From the NCBI RefSeq assembly GCF_029962835.1, contig NC_080588.1:29373501-29437500 (forward strand): a DNA stretch of 64,000 bases. The letters run 5' to 3'. Positions 10,500 to 20,655 of the stretch are shown here, piece after piece. The translations under genes were made by a program, and so were the position numbers. Within the stretch, counting starts at the first letter, position 1. Every line of letters starts with the position of its first letter. The notes under the pieces were generated by a model, which was not told the DNA's origin, did no database searches, and worked only from the letters and a program-made list of their open reading frames with translations. This DNA is from Magnolia sinica (Eukaryota > Streptophyta > Magnoliopsida > Magnoliales > Magnoliaceae).

Positions 10500-10990
10500 C
10501 TACACCGTCCATCTGCTTTTCCAGATCATTTAAGGGGTTGAAACCAAAATTGAATCATATCCAAAACTCAGGTGGACCATACCACAAGAAACAATGGGTA
10601 TAATGATTTCCATCATTGAAACCTTTCTAGGGCCTGTAGTGATGTTTATTTATCATCTAACCTGTTCACAAGATCACACAGACAGTGATGAAGGGAAAAA
10701 ATAAATATCAGCGGCTCCCACCTTCCAGGGACCCCCGCTCAACATCCGGATAGCTCCGACACACATTCGGATCTGCTTCATCAATTTCGAGATAATACGT
10801 AAACACGGGCCTATCCAATTGGCCAGGCTACCCATATTATTGTCCATAGGAAATGGACAGCTTCATCATGGTCATAACAACGGTTCCCACCTTCCAGGGG
10901 CCCGCTCAACATCCGGATAGCTCCGACGCAATACAGAAACAAACTAATTAGGAACTTACAACAACATATTATATACATTATGGTGGGGCC
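10500..10990. repeat. Dispersed GGTGGACC-type repeat with a 50-bp internal direct duplication
   Basis: The segment starts with CACCGTCCATCTGC and the ACTCAGGTGGACCATACCAC block also seen in the LTRs at 6.3 and 61.97 kb. Two copies of a roughly 50-base GC-rich segment (CCCACCTTCCAGGG...ATCCGGATAGCTCCGAC) lie at 10712-10762 and 10881-10930. No coding content is seen. Confidence 0.6.
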
Positions 10991-13718
10991 CATAGATTTA
11001 TGTCAACATTTTTAGACCAGTTTTCTAGGTGAAATTACTCACTCATTTCCAAACAAGTGGAAAAAATGTAATAATTACTTCTTTATAGCGATTTACCTAG
11101 ATTATGGAAAACCAAACAGGCCCTAAAAGAAATAGTAAAGTACCATATTAGAAAAATATTGAAAGCTTCGTGTTTGTTTTCCATCACCATATCATATGAT
11201 CCTCACCAACAGCTCGAGCCACTCGTCATCCTGAAAAAGCACCAACCCCATATATGTAAACAAAAGAGACCTCGAAGCCAACATCTCCAAACCTGCAACC
11301 ACTCTGCTGATTCATACTATGCATCGGTCCTATACAAAAATCTGCCAAGTTTTGCATTGACTTGGCCAATCCACCGGGCCATGAAAACTTAGCCGAGTCA
11401 ATATTTGTCTTATAAAATTGCTTAATAAGAACCATTTTTTTAGGTGAACAACTTTTCTTTACTTCTACAATAGTCACTAGAGACCATGACAAGTACTCAA
11501 GAGGATGAAACTGTCAAGTTGTGTTAATAAAAAAAATTTTCAAGGATATGAAAGTGAAACCATGGTACTCACCTTAGTCATGACCTGCCTTCTGCCTTCT
11601 GTTGTTTAAAATCCCATGATGCACAATTCCCGGAGTTTCAGGATTTGTGAGTGATGGCTCTTTATAAACATGCACCTAAGAAAAAAAAAGGAAAGAAAAA
11701 ATCAACTTATAAAAATATTTACACCAAAATTTGATTGTCCTTTTAATATAATGCCTTATATCTAGAACTGAGCTGAATTCCATTACCAAGGCCACCAAGA
11801 ATTATTTCCCAATATGCTAACTATTATAAAAGAATTCAAAGAAGAAGGTACAAAGTGAAAATCACAAAAAACAATGGGGAACAAAAAACATTCCTGTTCC
11901 AATCCTTTCTCTTGACCTTGACTTCAGTTTTTTTTTTCTAAATGAAACTTTAATACCTCTAATTGCTTTATTATTAAAGTGCACAACCACTCTACCAGTT
12001 ACTCGAAATTGGGCAATTCCAACTAAATTTTCAAACAAAAGCCCGTGGCACAAAACTAAAAAGAAGAAATGACGGTTTTTTGTACTCTTGAAAGAAATGA
12101 TAATATTCAAACAAACTAGATGGAGTTCTAAGGGCTGCTGCTCTCATTTGAAGTGATGGTGGAATGTAAAAGTAGGGCTGCGATATCAAATTGAGTTTAT
12201 ATAAATGCACAATCAAACAACTAGGAAGCATGCTTGTACTTGTCTGATTCACAGCAACATGAATTCTCACATTGATGGTAAGGATAATTCAAACGTGATC
12301 ATGGCTTGGCTTTTGTTCATCAAACATTCAAATAAACCATAAAAAAGATGGGCGTGTTTGGATATAAGGAATCCACACTGATTCCAAACAGGCACCTCAT
12401 TTAAAGGTAAAAGAAATGAACTAAAAATTTATACGGCAAAGAACTACTTTAAAAACAAACAGAGCGTCATCACTCATTCGAAGGAAGAAATCACCTAAAT
12501 AAAGGGAAATCAGCTGGCAGTAGCTACCTAGTTTGAAAATACAAATGACCACTTGAACTAAAATATCACAATCTTCTAATGTTTATAGTCCTGAGGGAAA
12601 GCTAACGAAGTTATGTTCTGATCCTCCTCATGTATAGCCGCCAGCCCCCTTGCATGCATGTGAGATTCAAACAATCCACTATGTAGGCCGAACATGCAGT
12701 TGCCCAAGAATCAGCCCTTTTTGCTCATCCGATGGAGCACATTTACATTGAATTGGGTTTGTTGGTTAACTGTTTGTAGTCATCCATTTGTTTCGTACAT
12801 TTGTCCCACCTGATGAGCAGACCGAACTAATTCCTGGGCTCACCTAATTGACAGTTTGGATATGACACGTACCACACTGGCATGTGTGTACACGTAGGAG
12901 AGTCTAGGTCATAGTTGCATCTACAGTTAATGAACCTTAGCTTTCTGGGCCCTACAATGGAGGAGCTAAGCACTGAAAAGGAACCCAAATCCTCTTTTAC
13001 TAATGAAGGGTCTAAGGCTTTATTGAAAATTCTAATAATGATCAGAACACTTAAGCACTGAAAAGGAACCCAAATGCTACCTTGTGTTTTATTTCAGATT
13101 TTCCTTCCACACATACATACAGAGGTCATAAAGTAAACTCAGCTGAGTCAAATTTTGCAGTAGCCAAGTCGAGGGTGAGTATCAAGGTTTCTGATATTGT
13201 ATAAAACTAAATCATCTACTATTTCTGGACACCAAGCATCCTAGGAAACTAATAGGAATGATTTCAAAAAAAAAAAAGGTGTTAATTAGAAGGGATTAAC
13301 TTGTAAGAAAGTTAATCCTAACAAATGGAACTAAGTAATATGGTAAAGCATTTTAAATTTTAAATCATGGTTGTCTATTCAAATTCTATGAAACTTAAAT
13401 ATCAATTACAGTTAATAGTGTTTCGTCTATTATTTTTATTTTTCAATTTCCAACTCTGGAGCAAGGAAATAAAAAATATATTGGTTTGGATGGATTACAG
13501 CTGATCAGATTTTTGTATCATCAACATGGCATAAACAAATGCAATTCTTGAACTTCTAGGTTCACCAATCTATAAATAGCAATAGTTATACATTATCCCT
13601 CATTTAACAAATAAGCTCTTACTAGTTTATACAACTAAAAATAAATGAGAAAGAAGTTGATGAATAGCATTCAAGATAGAAAGGTAAGCAATCATTAACA
13701 TGAGGGAAAAGCATTTAC
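10991..13718. other. CACTA interior without a recognised gene
   Basis: The stretch is AT-rich, with many short open frames that match nothing I know. One segment at 11573-11675 (minus) has plausible splice borders and reads VHVYKEPSLTNPETPGIVHH, but it meets a stop before its 3' border. It may be another captured exon. A segment near 12840-12990 holds GGGCCCTAC-type repeat text. I see no transposase motif. Confidence 0.5.
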
Positions 13719-13863
13719 CCTGGTGAAAGGCCCTGGGGCATCCATCACAAAGCAGAAGATCTCCAAAATCTACACATATTGTGCAAAGGTCATCATTGTC
13801 ACTGGCAGAAAGCTTCTGAAGTTTAAACCCAACATACACCCCGGCCCACAGTTTCGAGTTAAT
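13719..13863 (-). pseudogene. Captured PHD-finger exon
   Basis: A 145-base exon-like segment on the minus strand is bounded by CTAGCAG and GTAAAT. It is open throughout and reads [19 protein letters not shown], then [20 protein letters not shown], then [10 protein letters not shown]. The CxxC...CxxC...H spacing is the first half of a PHD zinc finger, which reads histone tail modifications in nuclear proteins. The wording DDLCTIC...[14 protein letters not shown] is typical of large plant PHD proteins with an acetyltransferase-like or Tudor-like tail. The second half of the finger is missing, so it cannot fold alone. The adjoining segment at 13973-14100 (minus, ending GLEEK before GTAAAC) may be another exon but has in-frame stops. 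Confidence 0.8.
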
Positions 13864-15467
13864 CTGCTAGATTTTAGAAATATGATCAGGACATCTTGAG
13901 CAAACATTCTCACTATAGCTAGAGGCATAAATGCGTCCAACAAAAAAATGCACAAAAAAGGGAAGAGTTTACCTTCTCCTCTAATCCCTTTTCTTCTACT
14001 TCATTTGTTGGATCCTCCTTGCTTTCCTAATTAACATCTAAAGTTGGTGCATCTATCTGCTTTGGCTGTCAGGAGTTAAGATCTTGCTTCTTTGTTTGTG
14101 ATTTCCTCATGTTCCCTAGTTAATAAAATCATTCAAATATTCATATACTGCAAGTGATGAATCCAATTCATGCATTCCTCATTAGGCCATTTTAAAATCA
14201 TTCCAATATGCATAAATGCACCCCATCAGGCCATGTGCGTCTTGCACAATAACTATTCCCAAAGCTCTAAAATACCAGATAGCTGATTGAACTGGAGAAG
14301 TTCACTCCCCATCACCATGCGCATGGCCTAATTTTGCCTACCAACCTTACTTTCTCTAAGCTGGGAAAAAAAATTAACATGCATGAAAGCACTGCGTCAA
14401 TCAAGTATATGAAACACCTTGTTTAGCCTTGATCCCCAATGTAGACTAATTCAATACTCAGGTGGGCCATCCCAAAAGAATTATTACATAAAACCTCTAA
14501 ATTCACATGGTATTACCCACACAAGTTTTTGGAATAGCATGTCTTTGGGTAAGTGGTTCATCTTCACATCAAGTGAATGGATCGGAAGGCATATAAACAC
14601 CACGAAGGGCCCTACACAAAACTATATGTGGTGGGCATTCCATCCTAACTGTTTCATATAGTCTAGCCTACCCAGATTATCATGATTCTTTGGTTTTTGT
14701 AATTTTGAATGAATTTTGTACTGAGCAACTAGAAAAAACATGTAGACTATCAATATAATGAACTATAGAGTGCCAAATTAGTTTAAAATTAAGGAAAAAC
14801 CAAGCCAAACATCATATAAAGATAACTAAAAAGGAAAAAAAGAGATGAGCTACCATCAGTGGACTAGGAGAATTGCAAAAAAGCAATGGGTGTTAATCTT
14901 GAAGTCACATCAAGCTGGAAATTTCCTCAATGGTTACCTATAATCAATTAATGCAATCAGCTATAAATTCTAAACTAAATAAAATAAAAGCCATAAAAAT
15001 TAGGGAAGAGAGCCTAACTCATCCAGATGCAAGCATACGTGCAAGCACTTAGAATATAACCTAAAAAACAATATACATATGAGGTGAACCCCTACCAGAT
15101 GACCATAGCATGTCAATGATATGGTTAATGACAACCAACAATCCACTTGATAGGGAACCAATGGATGGTTAGGATAATCCAATTAAGGATGTTTTTTAGT
15201 GCAAACAACTGTCCACATTCAATGGTCAGGACCTAAAGGTCTGGGAGTGGTCCAAGGAATGCTCCAGCCAATGGAAAGTTCATCAGACTAGCAATCTGGA
15301 CCACGGAATCATGGTTCCACTGGCCATTGATACCCACCTGTCATATAGGTAAACCATGTGAAAAGTGAAAAGTGAACACATGATACCCACCTGTTAAAAA
15401 CGTTAAACCATGTGGGACCCATTACATCACTTTGGGCCATGCATGCATAACTGATCCCATCCATTTC

Positions 15468-15632
15468 CTCATCCCTTGCTTCATATCTCTTAATGACACA
15501 AGCATAAGTGGATGGATCATATCCATTCCAACGATCACATTTTCTATCATAATCTAGCTCAAAAGCTTTTATTTTTTCTTCAAGTGCTATGTTCTTATTT
15601 GTCCATTTTGCTCCTAATTTCCTTGGTCTTTC
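15468..15632 (-). pseudogene. SLU7: Captured SLU7 splicing-factor fragment
   Basis: The minus strand reads [20 protein letters not shown], then [20 protein letters not shown], then [15 protein letters not shown]. This follows the middle of the pre-mRNA splicing factor SLU7, whose family reads ERPRKVGAKWTNKxIAPDEK and FELDYDGKRDRWNGYD at the same place. SLU7 acts in the second step of splicing, in 3' splice-site choice. Only about 55 residues are present. The frame then runs into unrelated repeat text, so it is a fragment. It is the most confidently identified of the four host pieces in the CACTA element and lies on the same strand as the other three. Confidence 0.88.
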
Positions 15633-15925
15633 CATGCACATCAATATTTAGAAATAATTGATTAAATCTTTTACATTATTCCTAATATGTCACCATTTTA
15701 AAATTTAAAGATAAGAATAAATAGTCTTTGTTATATCTCTGTGGGGACTGGATGTTAACGTCTGGATAGATAGGATCAAGGGATCATATGCCCATCACTC
15801 CAATGGTCTGATCATTTTCAAACAGGACCAACCAAACAAGACATCAACATTTTATAATAAAAAAATTAAAGCTACTTCCAATTTCAGTAACATGAAATTA
15901 AAGCATTTGAATCTATACAAAGAAC

Positions 15926-15927
<2 letters not shown>

Positions 15928-16010
<83 letters not shown>
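15928..16010. repeat. (TA)n microsatellite
   Basis: A nearly pure run of about 41 TA dinucleotides inside the CACTA element. Confidence 0.97.
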
Positions 16011-16013
<3 letters not shown>

Positions 16014-16702
16014 AAAAATATATAGTCATGGATAAGAAAAGATAGTAGAAACTAAATAGCCAATGAAAAAAATAAATAGATGGCATTACCTGATTGACTT
16101 TAGAAAAACAGAATGCAACATCAATGAAAGTAAAAAAAGAAAAGATTGTTGGAGTTCCGATACCAATATCAAAACAGAAACTTGGCAGAGACTGAAAGAA
16201 TATCACTAGAAAAATTATGAATTGAATATATAAGTGCAATTATTTTTTTCAACAAAAAGAGGAAACATTGGCTAGAAAACAGAGAGTAATGAGCTGCAAC
16301 CCTGTCCTACCAAGATCTGACTGCCTATCAATTGCATCACTTGGAATGAGATATGGTCCTATGGATCTGACACATCCAAACATGCATTATTCATTGCTTG
16401 TACCAAGCTTTTACATAATAATAATAATAATAATAAAAGCAATTAATCTCAGATTTAAGTTGCAGTAACAAGGAAATTAACTAAACCCTAGAAATGTAAG
16501 GGAGAGGAAACCTTTGAAGAGGAAGAAGCCTCAATGTTAGGGGGAGTGAGGGCGCGGGAGAGCCGGTGGTGGCAGCGCTGCTGAAGAGCCATGTTGTTGA
16601 AGGGGGAGTGAGGGTGGGGGAGCTTGAGAGAAGGATAGGGAGACAATGAGGGAAAGGGAGCTTGAGAGAGAGAGACGGAGATTGAGAGTGCTGGCGGTGG
16701 AA

Positions 16703-16704
<2 letters not shown>

Positions 16705-16770
<66 letters not shown>
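16705..16770. repeat. (GA)n microsatellite
   Basis: A pure GA run of about 33 units inside a wider purine-rich stretch (16500-16870). The open frames read from it on both strands (Arg/Glu or Ser/Leu runs) are products of the repeat, not genes. Confidence 0.97.
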
Positions 16771-16773
<3 letters not shown>

Positions 16774-17341
16774 TGGGGCACGGAGAGAGAGTGAGAGGAT
16801 AAGGGAATGGAAAGAGAGAGGGAGGAAGATGAGAGAATGGGTTAGGGAATGGAGTGAGAGAGAGAGAAATGGGGCGAAATTTGGGCGCGGCTCTGTTTTA
16901 AGCGCGCGCCCATTTTTGGGCCTAGGGACCCATGGAAGGTCCTATCAGGGTCTTCGTAGGGCCCATTATGATGTTTTAGCTTAATCCATTCTATCCATTA
17001 ATTATAATAAAATATTTTAGTCCATAATCCCAAAAATAAAGTATATTGAAGGCCCAAGTGGACCACACCATAGGAAGCACATGTAATTTTATCTCCATGT
17101 TTCGTACTATGTGGTCCACTTTAGCCTATGATCTAGATGATTTTTGGTTTAATATCCTATAATAATATTTTAAAATATATGAATGGCTTAGATGGAACAC
17201 ATATATTTTTTTAGGCCCTATAGAGTCCCTTACACCACCATTAATTATTAATGGTGTGGTAATCTTTTAGTTATGGATTAAATCCATAGTAAGTATAGTT
17301 AAGGTTTAAATCCGTAACAAAAAACTAACGTAGTCTGTATT

Positions 17342-17364
17342 CTTTGCCCCTTTTTTTGGTAGTG
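17342..17364 (-). repeat. Right terminal inverted repeat of the CACTA element
   Basis: Read on the minus strand it begins CACTACCAAAAAAAGGGGCA and continues AAG, matching the left end at 7656-7678 with one mismatch. The duplicated ATC follows at 17365-17367. Confidence 0.95.
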
Positions 17365-18614
17365 ATCAGGCTGTCATAGATGGCCCTGGGTGAAAATCCC
17401 TAAACCCTCTTGGTACCAGAGGACGCCCCAACGTTTAGACCAAGTGGATATATATGAGCGCATGAGGGCCGTATACCAATAGGACGGGTCTCTCACTGTG
17501 TTGTGGTTGGTTGGGAGGGGGTGTGACCTTACCCGCCTGAGTGAGGGGGTAATATTTAGGTTGAATTTGACCAGCTTGAGGAATGGGTTTGTTATCGACA
17601 TGCCGGGCCCGATATTAGCAGGCGGATAGTGAGGTCTTTTCTACTTACCTAGTTATGCACTTGGATAGGGCCAGTAAGCTGACGTAGAGTGTAATAAACC
17701 CCGGTGATGATCCCAGAGATGTACGGTACTGATTTCTAGAGCAGGAGTTGCATACTCATTCATTCATTCATTCACTATCCACTCAGGCTAGTGGTGCGTA
17801 ACTATTTGTTACGTGTACTTCGCAATGGCCAGGATTTCAGTTGGGGCATATGACTAACCTAAGATCAGGAGTTTACCACATTGAGTCTGACTATCCAAAT
17901 TTAGGTATGAGACTGTTTTGGATAGAAGTCCCTTGTGGTGGACCCCATAGCTTGCGATATTACGTACCATCATCCCGACTTTACACTCCTGCATGGTCAT
18001 TCGCACTACATATTGCATTATATCCTCGGTATCTGATACTTGACTCTTTATAACTACTCATTTCCATAACTGATTTGTATTGTGTACTCTGATATTGTAT
18101 AACTCATGGACTTGTCAGTATTTCTGCTTACTTTGATATCGTATGATTCATGATCTCGCCAGTATTTTCGACATTATATGATTATGATGTTGTATTTGTG
18201 TGCTTGGCACTTATCTTATGCATACACTTTCACCACCCTCTAAGCTTTCTATAAGCTTATGCACGATAGATGCGTGCATGTGGCGTTGGTCACAGCGGCG
18301 TTGAGCTTGGAGCGTGCAATTGTCTTCTGGAGCTTCGATTTTATTTTGACATATATACTTCCCTTTCAGCATTATATTTAAAGTTTATATTAGTGGATAT
18401 GTGATGACAATGTTGCCTTTGTGATTTGGGTAAACTTGTGGTTATGGTTATTATGAGACAAAAGTACGTTAGAAAATCCTCCTTATAGGATCTAAGGATC
18501 GGAACCTGGCGTATGGATGCTGGGAGCCGAGAATGGGGTACTATGGATGTTGTCGGCACTGGATTCGGTGATCGACAATTTTTTGAGCCCGGTTTCTGAG
18601 TTTGGGGCGTGACA
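17365..18614 (+). mobile_element. Tekay/Del-like gypsy LTR copy 1, right part
   Basis: This continues the LTR interrupted at 7655. It follows the copy at 62986-63949 block by block: GGTACCAGAGGA, GGATATAT...GAGCGCA, CACTGTGT, TTGACCAGCT, TATCGACATGCC, and CACCACCCTCTAAG...TTCTATAAGCTTATGCAC. It ends with GAGCCCGGTTTCTGAGTTTG and GGGCGTGACA at 18614, a typical 3' border for this lineage. No primer site follows, so this is a solo or truncated LTR. Confidence 0.75.
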
Positions 18615-19217
18615 GAGATTCATCGGCTTGTCCAACATTAACGTAAATTTATGCGAACATCTCAAGGTGATACAACAACGTAATTGGAAGAATTATATAA
18701 TACGATTTGTTCATGGAGTGACTATTTGTGACATCCAATCTCGAGAAGTGATGTAACACGCTTGGCGATTTACTTACATCGATTGTACACCACTACCCAA
18801 CCTAACCCATGGGATTACGTGCCGACCAAGAGGACCGCTACTCGAAACACATTACATCCACGATATTATACCGATCGCTAGAAGTGGAATTTCTAATATT
18901 ATACTTGCGTGACAAAGTAATAATGTGATAATTTAAATTATGCAACAGTCATTCATAAGGTGATGATTCACAATAATAAAATTCAAATCATGTAAGAATA
19001 AGATAATTAAATCAAATTATCACAAAATTTAAAGGAAAAACCATCACTTCTTGAATCAGATTGCTTTATAAGATTATTAGAACTTGATGTACAAGTTGTA
19101 GGGTTGGATTCTATCATGTGTAACATAATTCCTACAATTACATTTCAACATTATACGTTTAAGATTAAAGGCTAGTGTTTAGCATAAATATAGATTGGGG
19201 GTAGAGATTGAAGTAGT
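18615..19217. other. Intergenic sequence between two element nests
   Basis: I recognise no gene or element here. The last five bases, GTAGT (19213-19217), are the left copy of the Copia-B target duplication. Confidence 0.6.
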
Positions 19218-20655
19218 TGAAATTGCGGTTTGCACCGCAATAATAGAAGTATGGAACTGTTCTATTAGCCCTAGAGGGGGGTGAATGAGACTTTTCAAAT
19301 ATTTCCTCTTATTTAAAACCTTGATTGCCTAACTCAAACAATTATTCAATTTAAAGCAAGTAAGGCAATATAACTCTAATGGCTTCCCAGCCAGTTAGAG
19401 GATCCAATCACAAAGGCTATTAGAGATATGAAGATATAATAACTAGCCTAGTGTTATGTGCTTGTGCGTGGAATGTGCTTCCTATCGATGAATCGTATTC
19501 ATTCAATCATGTATACCAAATTAAACATTCAAGCATATTAAGCATGATTAAACAGATGTGCAAATGACAATTCCAAACACAAGCATTATAGTGGTTCGGC
19601 TACGTGCCTACTCTACTCCCGGCATCTACACTCAATCCTAGAGTGGACCGAATTTCACTATCAATGGTTTTAAACATGTTCACCAATAACCTTTACAGTC
19701 CTACACTAAGGACACAATTTATGCTCTTCGCAAGAGCAACTGTTCTACAGTTAGGACCCACATTTAGGCCTACCGGTTATGGTCCCACACTAGGCACCTA
19801 CCGTTTAGGCCCACTGGCCAAGGTCCCACACAAGACACTTACATTTAGGCCCACCAGCCAATGTCCCACACAAGGCACCTACTTTTAGGCCCACCGGCCA
19901 AAGTCCCACATAAGGCACTTACTTTTAGGCCCACCGGCCAAGGTCCCACACTAGGAACCTAATCGAGTTTGTGGATAGAAAACTCTTAGCCTCAATCCTA
20001 CACGAGGAAAGAGACTAAACTTTTAAACTCTAAAAATGACACTTGCTTGTCGGATTGAGTTCTTCTCTTGTAGCTTGTCTTGGGTTGCTAGATCTTCGTG
20101 CTCTCATTCTTGAATCAGCTTCCTTGTGCTCCCCCGATCGTGTCGCTTAGATTTACCTGTTGGCTTAACTTCATGATCTAGAAAAATCTTACATATGATA
20201 TACCTATAAAGGTGACCAAGGTTATGGGAGTTGGTTGAATCTCTAACGAAGGTTATGAGTAAGTTTCCTAAGAGATTCAACTGATGGATACACTAGAGTA
20301 TGATTGAGATTAAGGATATACCTATAGGTTTGGTCTCAATACTCTAGTGAAGGCTTGAGATCATGTTCTCCATAAGTTCAAGCTTTGAATGGTCGTAAGA
20401 TGATGAATCACAATGAAGAGAACATGAATCTCATATGGATAGAGTGTAGGTAGGCTATGATAAGCTTGAGTTGCACTAGGTACTCTTAACAACCTTAATC
20501 CATACTTTTTGCAAGTTCCTACAAGCCATTTTTATAGATAAAAGTTTCCAACGAATAGAAAATGGTTATAAAATGGCTAGTTTACAGTGCTATTGAAGTG
20601 ACCTTCGGTACCACCAAACTTGCTTCGGTAGTACCGAATTATCTATCAGTAGTAC
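19218..20655 (-). repeat. 3' LTR of Copia-B, first segment
   Basis: On the plus strand it begins TGAAATTGCGGTTTGCACCG and runs parallel to 36246-37605. It includes an internal set of four to five repeats of the form TTTAGGCCCACCGGCCAAGG followed by TCCCACAC (about 19750-19960). The other LTR has fewer units there. It is interrupted by Copia-A after AGTAC and resumes at 31170. Confidence 0.9.

Larger units (their letters stand above)
7656..17364 (-). mobile_element. CACTA (En/Spm) DNA transposon carrying host gene fragments, probably non-autonomous
   Basis: Both ends begin CACTACCA, and their first 23 bases agree except at one position (left CACTACCAGAAAAAGGGGCA). The element is flanked by the 3-bp duplication ATC (7653-7655 and 17365-17367), as CACTA elements make. 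The sister LTR at 62981-62990 shows the empty site, CTAGCATCAG, so the ends are certain to the base. The left end carries subterminal repeats. I find no TNP2-like or other transposase in its 9.7 kb, so it probably moved with enzyme supplied elsewhere. It contains exon-like pieces of SLU7, a PHD-finger gene, an ArfGAP gene and a PX-domain gene, all readable on the minus strand. It also holds a telomere-like repeat block and several microsatellites. The strand given is that of the captured exons. Confidence 0.93.

Noticed and set aside
11573-11675. Possible fifth captured exon in the CACTA element (VHVYKEPSLTNPETPGIVHH)
   Set aside because: The splice borders look good, but the frame stops before the 3' border and I cannot name a donor; noted within the CACTA interior only.
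13973-14110. Possible second exon of the PHD-gene piece
   Set aside because: It ends at a good donor (GLEEK then GTAAAC) but contains in-frame stops and its wording is not one I recognise.
16488-16984. Open frames of 97 and 112 residues on opposite strands
   Set aside because: They are translations of the GA/CT microsatellite and its purine-rich surroundings.
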